A stretch of 64,000 nucleotides of DNA from DASRDR01 sp035550795 (GTDB taxonomy: Bacteria > Methylomirabilota > Methylomirabilia > Rokubacteriales > DASRDR01), in NCBI GenBank assembly GCA_035550795.1, contig DASZOL010000016.1, forward strand, positions 1-64,000. The letters run 5' to 3'. The notes beneath the pieces are model-generated. The model was given only the letters and a program-made list of their open reading frames with translations, searched no databases and had not been told where the DNA came from. Made by a program: the position numbers and the translations under genes. Positions 8,830 through 16,770 of this stretch are shown here, one piece after another. The first letter of the stretch is position 1. The number at the start of each line of letters is the position of its first letter.

Positions 8830-10221
8830 GTGCCGACGCGCTACACGCTGATCAACCCGGCGACCGAGGCGCCGCTCCGCGAGGTCGCTTACACGAGTGC
8901 CGCCGAGCTGGAGGGGATCGTCGCGGGGGCCCGCGCCGCCCAGCGGGACTGGCGCCGGGTCCCGGTCGCCGAGCGCGTGCGTGCGTGCGGCCAGATGGCG
9001 CCCGCCTTCCGGGCCATGGCCGATCAGGTGGCGCTCGACATCACCCGCCAGATGGGGAAGCCCCTCCAGCAGGCGCGGAACGAGATCGCGACCATGATCG
9101 ACCGGGCGGAGACCATGTGCCGGCTGGCGGAGAGTGCGCTGGCCGACGAGCCGCTCCCGCCTAAGGATGGCTTTGCCCGGTTCATCCGCCGGGAGCCGCT
9201 CGGCGTGGTGCTCGACATCGCGGCGTGGAACTATCCACTCCTTATCGCCGTCAACGTGATCGTGCCGGCGGTCCTGGCGGGGAACGCCGTGCTCGTGAAG
9301 CACGCCCGGCTGACCCCGCTCTGCGGCAGTCACTTCGCCGAGGCCTTCGCCCGGACCGGCGTGCCGCCCGGTCTCGTCGCGGCGGTGACGCTCGACCACG
9401 ACGCGGCGACCGCGCTCATCCGCTCGGGGCAGATCGACTACGTTTCGTTCACCGGCTCGGTCGCGGGCGGCCGGGAGGTCTACGGACAGGTCGCCCACCG
9501 TTTCATCGACGCGGGCCTCGAGCTCGGCGGCAAGGACCCGGCGTACGTCTGCGAGGACGCCAACTTCGAGTTCGCAGTGGAGAACGTGGTCGACGGCGCC
9601 TTCTACAACGCGGGGCAGAGCTGCTGCGGCATCGAGCGCGTCTACGTCGCCCGGCCGATCTACGCGCGCTTCGTCGACGCCGCCGCCGCGCTCGTGCGAC
9701 AGTACAGCATGGGCGATCCCGAGGACCCGGCAACCACGCTCGGACCCCTGGCGCACCGGAAGGGCAAGGACCTGGTCGAGCAGCACGTCGCGGAGGCGCG
9801 CGCCGCCGGCGCTCGCGTGCTGACCGGGGGTACGCCGTGGCGCGGCCCTGGCTACTTCGTCGAGCCGGCCGTCCTGACCGGCATCGACCACAGCATGAAG
9901 GTGATGCGGGAGGAGACCTTCGGCCCGGTGGTGGGGATCATGCCGGTGCGGGACGACGGCGAGGCCGTGCGCCTCATGAACGACAGCCCCTACGGCCTGA
10001 CGGCGTCGATCTGGACCGAGGACATGGACCGCGCGACGCGCGTGATGGCCGAGCTCGACGCGGGGACCGTCTACGCTAACCGCTGCGACTACCTGGATCC
10101 CATGCTGCCCTGGGTGGGCGTCAAGGACAGCGGCAAGGGCTGCTCGCTCTCGCACCTGGGCTTCGCTCACCTGACGCGCCCGAAGAGCTTCCACCTGCGC
10201 ACCCGCACGCGCCCGGCCTGA
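8830..10221 (+). CDS. NAD(P)-dependent aldehyde dehydrogenase
   Basis: A 463-residue member of the ALDH superfamily, oxidising an aldehyde to the acid with NAD(P)+. Start is the GTG at 8830 (VPTRYTLINPATE), 10 bp after the ModE-like remnant. Catalytic elements: AAWNYP with N134, FTGSVAGGREV of the cofactor site, LELGGKDP with E231, and NAGQSCCGIERVYV with the nucleophile at C265 or C266. The conserved EETFGPVVGIMPV and PWVGVKDSGKGCSLS complete the fold. Length fits the short succinate-semialdehyde/medium-chain type group; the substrate cannot be read from sequence. It lies just upstream of the carbohydrate importer but has its own spacing and is separated from it by a promoter-like sequence. 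Confidence 0.9.
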   Translation: MPTRYTLINPATEAPLREVAYTSAAELEGIVAGARAAQRDWRRVPVAERVRACGQMAPAFRAMADQVALDITRQMGKPLQQARNEIATMIDRAETMCRLAESALADEPLPPKDGFARFIRREPLGVVLDIAAWNYPLLIAVNVIVPAVLAGNAVLVKHARLTPLCGSHFAEAFARTGVPPGLVAAVTLDHDAATALIRSGQIDYVSFTGSVAGGREVYGQVAHRFIDAGLELGGKDPAYVCEDANFEFAVENVVDGAFYNAGQSCCGIERVYVARPIYARFVDAAAALVRQYSMGDPEDPATTLGPLAHRKGKDLVEQHVAEARAAGARVLTGGTPWRGPGYFVEPAVLTGIDHSMKVMREETFGPVVGIMPVRDDGEAVRLMNDSPYGLTASIWTEDMDRATRVMAELDAGTVYANRCDYLDPMLPWVGVKDSGKGCSLSHLGFAHLTRPKSFHLRTRTRPA

Positions 10222-10248
10222 CCGCGGCCTGGCGAGGCCGGCGATCAC

Positions 10249-10278
10249 TTGACCGGCCTCGGCACCCCCGCCTAGACT
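10249..10278 (+). promoter_or_regulatory. Candidate sigma-70-type promoter of the carbohydrate importer
   Basis: TTGACC (10249-10254), an 18-bp spacer and TAGACT (10273-10278) lie 42 bp upstream of the importer start. The same TAGACT -10 occurs before kdpD. Confidence 0.5.
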
Positions 10279-10320
10279 CGCGGTAACGTTGCTCAACATC
10301 CCACCACCAGGGAGGTGACC

Positions 10321-11685
10321 ATGACCGACCCGCGTCTCCGTCACACCGCCGAGAAGCTCGATGCGGGCCTGATCGCCCGGCGCGAGTTCCTGCGCCGCGC
10401 AGCCGTCGTCACCGGAGGCACCGCCGCCGGTCTCGACGTCCTCCGCTCGATGGCGCACGCCCAGTCTCGGCCCAAGCTCCGCGTCTGGCTCTTCAAGAGC
10501 TTCGTCACCGCCGGCAACGACGTGCTGGCCAGGCACGTCGAGGCCTGGGCCAAGGAGCGGAACGTCGACGTCGAGACGGACTGGGCCACGTTCGGGGACC
10601 GGGAGCCTAAGGTCGTGGCGGCCATCGAGGCCGGGAACCCGCCCGACCTCGCCGAGATGCACATCCTGGGACCGATGCGCTACAAGGCCGCGCTCCGCGA
10701 CGTGTCGAAGGTCGCGACCGAGATCGCCGGGAAGCGGGGCGGCATGCTGCCGTTCGCCGAGAGCTCGATGAAGGTCGACGGGAAATATCTGGGCGTGCCA
10801 CGGTACGCCATGATCACGGTCTTCTACATCCGGAAGGACATCATGGAGGCCAAGGGGCTGAAGCCCCCGAAGGTCTACGACCCCGACGTCCTCGAGTTCG
10901 CGCGGAAGACGACCGACCCCGCCAAGGACCTCTGGGGGTTCGGGCAGACGCTGAATCGCTCCGACGACGGCGACGGGTTCATGGACAACATCCTGCTCGA
11001 CTATGGCGGCGGGGTCTGGGACAAGGACGGCAAGCCCGCCCTCGGGACCGCGTTCCTGAAGCAGAACACGGCAGCGCTCCAGTTCGCCGTCGACACCATC
11101 CAGAAGCACAAGATCCAGCCGCCGGGGGTGATGGGCTGGACGGACGTGTCGAACAACGAGGCGTATCTGGCCGGGAAGCTCGTCACGACCAACAACGGCG
11201 CGAGCCTCTACTTCGCCATGGTCAACCGGAAGCACGAGCTGGCGCCCAAGACGCTGCTCGTCCTGACGCCAGGCGGCCCGGCGGGCAGCTTCGTCACGTC
11301 GAGCTGCTACAACTGGGAGATCTTCCAGAAGGCGAAGCACCCGGAGCTCGCGGAGGACCTGATCCGCTGGATGGAGGACGAAAAGCGGTTCGAGGAATAC
11401 CTCCAGGTCTCGGTCGGCCAGGCCGGCCCCGTCTACCGGTCGCGCGTCGACAATCCGTACTGGAAGTCGGACCCGAACTTCGACGCGATGCTCCAGAACG
11501 TCCTGAGGAGCGTGCCCCTCGGTCATCCGGGCCCCATCACGCCGGCCGCGGCCGAGGTGCGCGGCCAGAAGATCCTGACCGACATGGCCGGGCGCGTGGT
11601 GGTCGGCGGGCTCTCCGCCGAGCAGGCCTTGAAGGAGGCTCACGGGCGCGTGGAGGAGATCCACAAGATCCGCAGCCGGGGCTAG
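10321..11685 (+). CDS. ABC transporter solute-binding protein, carbohydrate type, Tat-exported
   Basis: A 454-residue extracellular binding protein of the family 1 (UgpB/MalE-like) class. The ATG at 10321 is preceded by GGAGGTG at 10311-10317. The N-terminus holds a twin-arginine signal, ARREFLRRAAV, followed by TGGTAAGLDVL and an AHAQ cleavage site, so it should be folded before export. The mature chain shows the family pattern, with AIEAGNPPDLAEM, GVPRYAMITVFYIRKD and the C-terminal helix ALKEAHGRVEEI. The two permeases follow directly with 18 bp between the first pair. The ligand is likely a sugar, sugar alcohol or glycerol-phosphate-like compound, not determinable here. Confidence 0.88.
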   Translation: MTDPRLRHTAEKLDAGLIARREFLRRAAVVTGGTAAGLDVLRSMAHAQSRPKLRVWLFKSFVTAGNDVLARHVEAWAKERNVDVETDWATFGDREPKVVAAIEAGNPPDLAEMHILGPMRYKAALRDVSKVATEIAGKRGGMLPFAESSMKVDGKYLGVPRYAMITVFYIRKDIMEAKGLKPPKVYDPDVLEFARKTTDPAKDLWGFGQTLNRSDDGDGFMDNILLDYGGGVWDKDGKPALGTAFLKQNTAALQFAVDTIQKHKIQPPGVMGWTDVSNNEAYLAGKLVTTNNGASLYFAMVNRKHELAPKTLLVLTPGGPAGSFVTSSCYNWEIFQKAKHPELAEDLIRWMEDEKRFEEYLQVSVGQAGPVYRSRVDNPYWKSDPNFDAMLQNVLRSVPLGHPGPITPAAAEVRGQKILTDMAGRVVVGGLSAEQALKEAHGRVEEIHKIRSRG

Positions 11686-11703
11686 CCGGCGGGATCCTCC
11701 CCC

Positions 11704-12663
11704 ATGCCCATCACCGCAGCGCGGCTGCCCACGGAGGACACCGCGCTCGGGCGGCCGGCACGGCCGAGGCGAGTCGGGCTCGAGCGCTGGTTCGGGCCCG
11801 ACTACCGGCTGGGCTTCCTCTTCGTCCTCCCCATCGTCGTCCTCGTGCTGGCGCTGGTCGCCTACCCCTTCTGCTACGCCGTGTACCTGAGCCTGACCCG
11901 GAAGTACGTCGGCATGCCGCCCGTGTTCGTCGGCCTGGAGAACTACGTCCGGCTCACGTTCGACGGCTTCTTCCGCCGCGCGGTCGCCAACAGCTTCATC
12001 TTCACGGGTGCGTCCGTGGCCGTGAAGCTCGTCCTCGGCATGGTCATGGCGCTCGTGCTGACGTCCCGCATTCGCTGGCGGGGCTTCTGGACGGGGGTGC
12101 TCCTCATCCCCTGGGTCGCGCCCACGGTCGTGTCTGCGCTCAACTTCCTGTGGATCTACGACTACAGCCTGGGCGTGCTCAACTACCTGCTGGTACGGGT
12201 CTTCCGCATCCTCCCCCGGGGCGTGGGCTGGTTGAGCGAGCCCGGCACGGCCATGGCGTCGGTCATCGCCGTGAACGTGTGGCGTGGCTTCCCCTTCTTC
12301 GGGATCAGCTTCCTCGCCGGCATGAAGGCGGTCCCGGGGGAGCTCTACGAGGCCGCGGCGGTGGACGGGGCCACTGCGGTCCAGCGCTTCCGGCACGTCA
12401 CGCTGCCGGGCATCCGGAACATCGTGATCATCGTCGTCCTGCTCTCGACGATCTGGACCTTCAACGACTTCGCCATCATCTACATCCTCACCAAGGGGGG
12501 GCCGGGCGGCGCCACCCAGGTGCTACCCGTGCTGACCTACGAGATCGCGTTCGGCGCGCAACGGCTCGGCGAGGCGATCGCCGTCGCGCTCTACCTCCTC
12601 CCCGCCCTGGCGTTCGTGATCATCGTCCTGGCGCGCCACATGCGGCGGGGGCGCGCGCGATGA
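11704..12663 (+). CDS. ABC transporter permease, MalF/UgpA type
   Basis: A 319-residue inner-membrane permease with six main helices. The cytoplasmic EAA loop that contacts the ATPase reads ELYEAAAVDGATAVQRFRH, with VTLPGI after it. The first helix begins LGFLFVLPIVVLVLALVAYP. It follows the binding-protein gene after 18 bp and precedes its partner permease by 16 bp. No ATP-binding subunit is encoded before or after the operon, so a shared ATPase elsewhere in the genome must energise it. Confidence 0.9.
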   Translation: MPITAARLPTEDTALGRPARPRRVGLERWFGPDYRLGFLFVLPIVVLVLALVAYPFCYAVYLSLTRKYVGMPPVFVGLENYVRLTFDGFFRRAVANSFIFTGASVAVKLVLGMVMALVLTSRIRWRGFWTGVLLIPWVAPTVVSALNFLWIYDYSLGVLNYLLVRVFRILPRGVGWLSEPGTAMASVIAVNVWRGFPFFGISFLAGMKAVPGELYEAAAVDGATAVQRFRHVTLPGIRNIVIIVVLLSTIWTFNDFAIIYILTKGGPGGATQVLPVLTYEIAFGAQRLGEAIAVALYLLPALAFVIIVLARHMRRGRAR

Positions 12664-12679
12664 CCCGCGGAGCGGCGAC

Positions 12680-13537
12680 GTGACGGTGGTGGGCGGACCC
12701 GGGCGGGTTGCGCGCGAGCGCCTCGAATCGGCGGTCGCCTACGCGATCCTGCTGACGCTCCTCCTCGCCGTCGTCTTCCCCTTCTACTGGATGACGATCA
12801 CGTCCTTCAAGAGCGAGACCCAGATGCGGAGCCTCGCGTCGATGTTCTGGCCAAGCCCGTTCGCCGGCGAGAACTACGCGCACCTCCTCGGGAAGACCGA
12901 GTTCCTGGGCTGGTACCGGAACAGCGTCGTGGTGTCGGTCAGCAGCACGCTTCTGGCCACCGCGATCGGCACGATCGGCGCGTACGCGCTCGCCCGTCTC
13001 CGGTTCCTCGGGCGAGCGTTCATGGCCAGCGCGGTGCTCATCACGTACCTGGTGCCGCCGTCGATCCTGTTCATCCCGCTCTACGCGCAGATACGCAACC
13101 TGGGGATGGCCGACAGCCTCGCGGGACTGATCGTGACGTACCCGAGCTTCACGGTCCCCTTCGTGACGTGGCTCCTCATGGGCTACTTCGAGTCGATCCC
13201 CGAGGAGCTCGAGGAGGCGGCCATGATCGATGGAGCGACCCGCTTCGGCGCGTTCCGGCGCGTGGTCCTGCCGCTCGCCGCCCCGGGCCTCCTGGCGGCC
13301 GCCCTCTACGCCTTCACCCAGGCCTGGAACGAGTTCCTGTACGCCCTGGTCTTCATCACCGACGTCAGGCTCAGGACTCTCCCCGTGGGGCTTTCGACGT
13401 TCATCACGGGCGACGTGTACGGCTGGGGCTATCTGATGGCGGGCGCCGTCCTCACGACGCTGCCGGTGATCGCCGCGTACGTCTACCTCCAGCGGTACAT
13501 GGTCGAGGGGCTCACGGCGGGCAGCGTCAAGGGGTAG
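12680..13537 (+). CDS. ABC transporter permease, MalG/UgpE type
   Basis: A 285-residue permease that pairs with the preceding MalF-type subunit. It starts at a GTG (VTVVGGPGRV). The EAA loop is ELEEAAMIDGATRFGAFRR followed by VVLPLAAPGL; NEFLYALVFITD and the C-terminal LQRYMVEGLTAGSVKG are hallmarks of the MalG side. It is the last gene of the importer operon. After the stop come 198 bp without a gene, containing a 12-bp palindrome CCGAGATCTCGG. Confidence 0.9.
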   Translation: MTVVGGPGRVARERLESAVAYAILLTLLLAVVFPFYWMTITSFKSETQMRSLASMFWPSPFAGENYAHLLGKTEFLGWYRNSVVVSVSSTLLATAIGTIGAYALARLRFLGRAFMASAVLITYLVPPSILFIPLYAQIRNLGMADSLAGLIVTYPSFTVPFVTWLLMGYFESIPEELEEAAMIDGATRFGAFRRVVLPLAAPGLLAAALYAFTQAWNEFLYALVFITDVRLRTLPVGLSTFITGDVYGWGYLMAGAVLTTLPVIAAYVYLQRYMVEGLTAGSVKG

Positions 13538-13735
13538 CAGGCGCCAGCCGGGCCCGAGATCTCGGAGACAGCGGTCGTGGCAGCCCGGACCGGCCGGCCA
13601 GCGCCGCGGACCGTTCGCCCTTTACGCCGGCTTGAGGCCGGGCTTGCCGCTCTTTGTCCCCTCTTGACGGCCCTCGGGCCTATGCTGATCGGCGGAAGCG
13701 AGCGGCGGCGTTCTCGACGTGAAGCGAGGTGGGCC

Positions 13736-14497
13736 ATGAGCTCGAGCGACCGGGGAGCGGTGTGGTTCGTCATCGGGGTCGGCGCGGCCGCCGCGCTCGG
13801 TGTGGCGCTCGCGCCGCTGCGCACCATCGTGTCGGCGTCGAACCTCGCGTTCGTCTTCATCGCCCTGACGATCATCGTGGCCGAGATGGGCGGCCGGGGA
13901 CCGGGACTGGCCGTCGCCGTCGTGTCCGCCCTCAGCCTGAACTTCTTCCTCACCGAGCCCTACATGTCGCTCGAGATTCATAAGCCGGGCGACGTTGGTG
14001 CATTTCTCGCGCTCGCCGCCTGCGGTCTCGTCGCGGCGGCTTTCGGGAAGCGGCGGGTGCAGACGACGGAGCAGATCAGCCGGACCCGAGGGGACCTCGA
14101 GATGCTGGGCCGGACGGCCAGGGGCCTCGCCGCGCGGGAGCCGACCGCAGAGATCCTGGAGGATCTCCGCCGGTTCTTCGGCCTCGGCGGTCTGGTCCTC
14201 CGGCGCGCGGACGAGCGGCTCATCGCGGCCGTGCCGCCGAGCCAGGCCACGCTTGCGCCTCCCTCCACCGAGCTCGACCCGGCGACGCTGGTCGCCGTCA
14301 ACACGCGGGTGCACACGCTGGGCCGCACCGGCTTCCGCTTTCCCCAGGGAGGCGGGCGGCTCCCGCTCCAGGCCCGCGAGCCGCTGCTCCTAGATGTGTG
14401 GGAGGGGAACACGGAGGGCCTCACCCTGGACGAGCGCCGGGCTCTCGCCGTCGCGGCGCTCATGATCGCGCTCGCCGAGCCGACCGCTCGTCCGTAG
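13736..14497 (+). CDS. Kinase-less KdpD-like protein: DUF4118 membrane domain plus GAF-like domain
   Basis: A 253-residue protein starting at ATG 13736 behind GAGGTGGG. Residues about 8-105 form three or four membrane helices with SLNFFLTEPYMSLEI, the hallmark of the DUF4118 membrane domain of KdpD. Residues about 120-245 look like a GAF domain (GRTARGLAAREPTAEIL, FFGLGGLVLRRADERL, LTLDERRALAVAALMIAL). The universal-stress, HisKA and HATPase parts of KdpD are all absent. It lies directly ahead of the kdp operon on the same strand, which suggests a role in sensing or modulating K+ status, perhaps by pairing with full-length KdpD. That role is inference; the domain resemblance is what can be seen. 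Confidence 0.8.
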   Translation: MSSSDRGAVWFVIGVGAAAALGVALAPLRTIVSASNLAFVFIALTIIVAEMGGRGPGLAVAVVSALSLNFFLTEPYMSLEIHKPGDVGAFLALAACGLVAAAFGKRRVQTTEQISRTRGDLEMLGRTARGLAAREPTAEILEDLRRFFGLGGLVLRRADERLIAAVPPSQATLAPPSTELDPATLVAVNTRVHTLGRTGFRFPQGGGRLPLQAREPLLLDVWEGNTEGLTLDERRALAVAALMIALAEPTARP

Positions 14498-14758
14498 CCC
14501 CTTCCGCGCCTCATCCACCTCCGGCTCCGGGGCGATCTCGGCCTCTGAGCCCGTGCTTTACGAGTTCTTGACCGCGCGGGGGCCACTCTCTAGCGCGCCT
14601 TAACGCCGTCCGCCGCTATGGTTCTCGCCATGAAGCAAGCCACGACGAGACCGTGAAAGAGCTTGCCCGACTCGACGTGGCGTAGAGGTCCTGGCGGCGG
14701 CGAGATCCACGCCCGGTGGCTTCGCGGGGCGCGTCTTACGCCCGGACCGAAGGGAGGC

Positions 14759-14848
14759 ATGACAATGCTGGACGTCCTCTACATCGGGCTCGCGGTCGGG
14801 TTCCTGGCCCTGTCCTGGGAGCTGGTCGTGCTCTGTGACCGGCTCTAG
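14759..14848 (+). CDS. 29-residue membrane micropeptide upstream of kdpF
   Basis: MTMLDVLYIGLAVGFLALSW continues ELVVLCDRL: one membrane helix with an acidic-basic C-terminus. AGGGAGGC immediately before the ATG gives a good ribosome site, and kdpF follows after 12 bp. Similar peptides of the MLDVLY...ALSW...C(D/E)RL type sit before kdpF in other high-G+C genomes as far as I recall, usually unannotated. A second small helix beside KdpF could stabilise the Kdp complex, but no function is established from this sequence. Confidence 0.65.
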   Translation: MTMLDVLYIGLAVGFLALSWELVVLCDRL

Positions 14849-14860
14849 GGGGCGGCGGAC

Positions 14861-14953
14861 ATGCCCATTCTCTACGTGATCGGTGGTGTCGTGGCGCTGG
14901 GCCTTTTCGCCTACCTGGTGGTCGCGCTCTTGAAGCCCGAGGTGTTCTCATGA
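14861..14953 (+). CDS. kdpF: KdpF, small stabilising subunit of the Kdp K+-ATPase
   Basis: A 30-residue single-helix protein, MPILYVIGGVVALGLFAYLV followed by VALLKPEVFS. The LLKPExF ending is the KdpF signature. KdpF binds at the lipid interface of KdpA and stabilises the KdpFABC complex. The ATG is preceded by GGGGGCGGCGGAC and the stop overlaps the kdpA start (ATGA), so the two are translationally coupled. Confidence 0.9.
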   Translation: MPILYVIGGVVALGLFAYLVVALLKPEVFS

Positions 14954-16755
14954 CCGGCAACGGCCTCCTGCAGCTCGTCCTCTTTCTCGTCATCCTTCTG
15001 GCCCTGACCAAGCCGCTCGGGCTCTACATGGCGCGCGTCTACGAGGGGCGTGCCCCGGGGCTTGGATCCCTCCTGGGCCGGCTCGAGCGCCTCGTCTACC
15101 GACTCTCGGGGGTCCAGCCCGACCGGGAGATGGGCTGGAAGACCTACACCTTCGCGATGTTGCTCTTCAACTTCGCGGGCTTGCTGGTCGTATACCTGCT
15201 CCAGCGCCTCCAGGGTGTCCTGCCGCTGAACCCACAGGGCCTCGGCGCGGTGACTCCCGACTCGTCGTTCAACACCGCCGTCAGCTTCGCGACCAACACG
15301 AACTGGCAGGGGTACGGTGGCGAGATGACGATGAGCTACCTCACCCAGATGCTGGGTCTGACCGTCCAGAACTTCGTGTCGGCCGCCGCGGGCATGGCCA
15401 CGTTGGCCGCGTTCGTCCGGGGCTTCTCGCGCCGCTCGGCCGAGACCATTGGCAACTTCTGGGTCGACCTGCTGCGCACGACGCTCTACATCCTGCTGCC
15501 GCTCTCGTTCGTGCTGGCGTTGATCCTTGTCTCCCAAGGCGTGGTCCAGACCTTCGGCCAGTACGCCACGATCACGGTTGTCCAGCCGACCCAGTACGAC
15601 GTGCCGGAGACGGACAAGGAGGGCAAGCCGATCCTCGACGAGAAGGATCAGCCGAGGATGACGAAGGCAACCCTGGCCGAGCAGGTGCTGGCCGTAGGGC
15701 CCGCGGCCTCCCAAATCGCCATCAAGCAGCTCGGCACCAACGGGGGCGGGTTCTTCAACGTGAACTCGGCCCATCCGCTCGAGAACCCGACGCCCCTGTC
15801 GAACTTCTTCGAGCTCCTCGCGATCCTAGTGATCTCCGCCGCCCTCTGCTACACGTTCGGCGCCATGGTCGGGGACACGCGGCAGGGCTGGGCGGTGCTC
15901 GCGGCCATGACGGTCGTGTTCGTGGGCCTCCTGATTGTGTGTGTCGTCGCCGAACAGCGGGGTGCCACGCTCGGCTGGCTGGGCGTCGACCACGGGGCGA
16001 GCGACCTCCAGGCGGGCGGCAACATGGAGGGCAAGGAGGTGCGGCACGGAATCGCGACCTCCGCCCTCTGGGCGACCGCGACGACCGCCGCCTCGAACGG
16101 CTCCGTGAACTCCATGCATGACTCCTATACCCCGATCGGCGGCCTCGTGCCGATGTGGCTGATGCAGCTCGGCGAGGTGATCTACGGCGGCGTGGGCTCC
16201 GGGCTTTACGGGATGCTCGTCTTCGCGATCATCGCGGTCTTCGCGGCCGGCCTCATGGTCGGACGGACGCCGGAGTACCTCGGAAAGAAGATCGAGGCGT
16301 ATGAGATGAAGATGGCCTCGCTAGTCATCCTGCTTCCGCCGGCGGCCGTTCTGATCGGCGCGGCCGCTGCCGTATTCGACCCCGCCGCCCGGGCGAGCAT
16401 GCAGGATGCGGGTCCACACGGCCTCAGCGAAGTCCTGTATGCCTTCTCGTCGATGGGCAACAACAACGGCAGCGCGTTCGCCGGATACAGCGCGAACATT
16501 CCCTACGTCAACACGACCGGCGGACTCGCGATGCTCATCGCCCGCTACTGGCTGGCCATTCCGTCGCTGGCGATCGCGGGGTCGCTGGCCCGAAAGAAGA
16601 CCGTGCCGCCGGGTCCCGGCACGCTCCCGACCCACACCCCGCTCTTCGTCGTCTTGCTGATCGGCGTGGTGGTCCTGGTCGGTGCCCTCGCGTTCCTCCC
16701 TGCGCTCGCGCTGGGACCGATCGTCGAGCACCTCCTCATGACATCCGCGAAGTAG
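14950..16755 (+). CDS. kdpA: KdpA, K+-translocating channel-like subunit
   Basis: The 601-residue potassium-binding subunit of the high-affinity Kdp pump, related to TrkH/KtrB channels. Selectivity-filter segments are visible as FATNTNWQGYGGE, KQLGTNGGGFFNVNSAHP and SSMGNNNGSAFAGYSAN. It is about 40 residues longer than the E. coli protein (557); a hydrophilic stretch around residues 210-255 (ETDKEGKPILDEKDQPRM) ahead of the second filter is a likely contributor. Gene order F-A-B-C is standard. Transcription is expected to respond to the KdpDE pair encoded downstream. Confidence 0.97.
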   Translation: MTGNGLLQLVLFLVILLALTKPLGLYMARVYEGRAPGLGSLLGRLERLVYRLSGVQPDREMGWKTYTFAMLLFNFAGLLVVYLLQRLQGVLPLNPQGLGAVTPDSSFNTAVSFATNTNWQGYGGEMTMSYLTQMLGLTVQNFVSAAAGMATLAAFVRGFSRRSAETIGNFWVDLLRTTLYILLPLSFVLALILVSQGVVQTFGQYATITVVQPTQYDVPETDKEGKPILDEKDQPRMTKATLAEQVLAVGPAASQIAIKQLGTNGGGFFNVNSAHPLENPTPLSNFFELLAILVISAALCYTFGAMVGDTRQGWAVLAAMTVVFVGLLIVCVVAEQRGATLGWLGVDHGASDLQAGGNMEGKEVRHGIATSALWATATTAASNGSVNSMHDSYTPIGGLVPMWLMQLGEVIYGGVGSGLYGMLVFAIIAVFAAGLMVGRTPEYLGKKIEAYEMKMASLVILLPPAAVLIGAAAAVFDPAARASMQDAGPHGLSEVLYAFSSMGNNNGSAFAGYSANIPYVNTTGGLAMLIARYWLAIPSLAIAGSLARKKTVPPGPGTLPTHTPLFVVLLIGVVVLVGALAFLPALALGPIVEHLLMTSAK

Positions 16756-16770
16756 CGGGAGGCAAGAGAC

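Noticed and set aside
7642..10221. An 859-codon plus-strand frame suggesting a regulator-aldehyde dehydrogenase fusion
   Set aside because: Part is antisense to the Mo-enzyme. The ModE-like portion ends in another frame (TAA 8817-8819) and the dehydrogenase has its own GTG at 8830, so the continuity is accidental.
6520..12396. A 1958-codon open frame on the minus strand
   Set aside because: Only the last 660 or so codons match a protein family. The rest is antisense to the aldehyde dehydrogenase, binding protein and permease genes and is open merely because of high G+C.
13664..13686. TTGACG and TATGCT as a sigma-70 promoter of the DUF4118 gene
   Set aside because: The spacer is only 11 bp, too short for RNA polymerase holoenzyme; kept only as a repeated motif.
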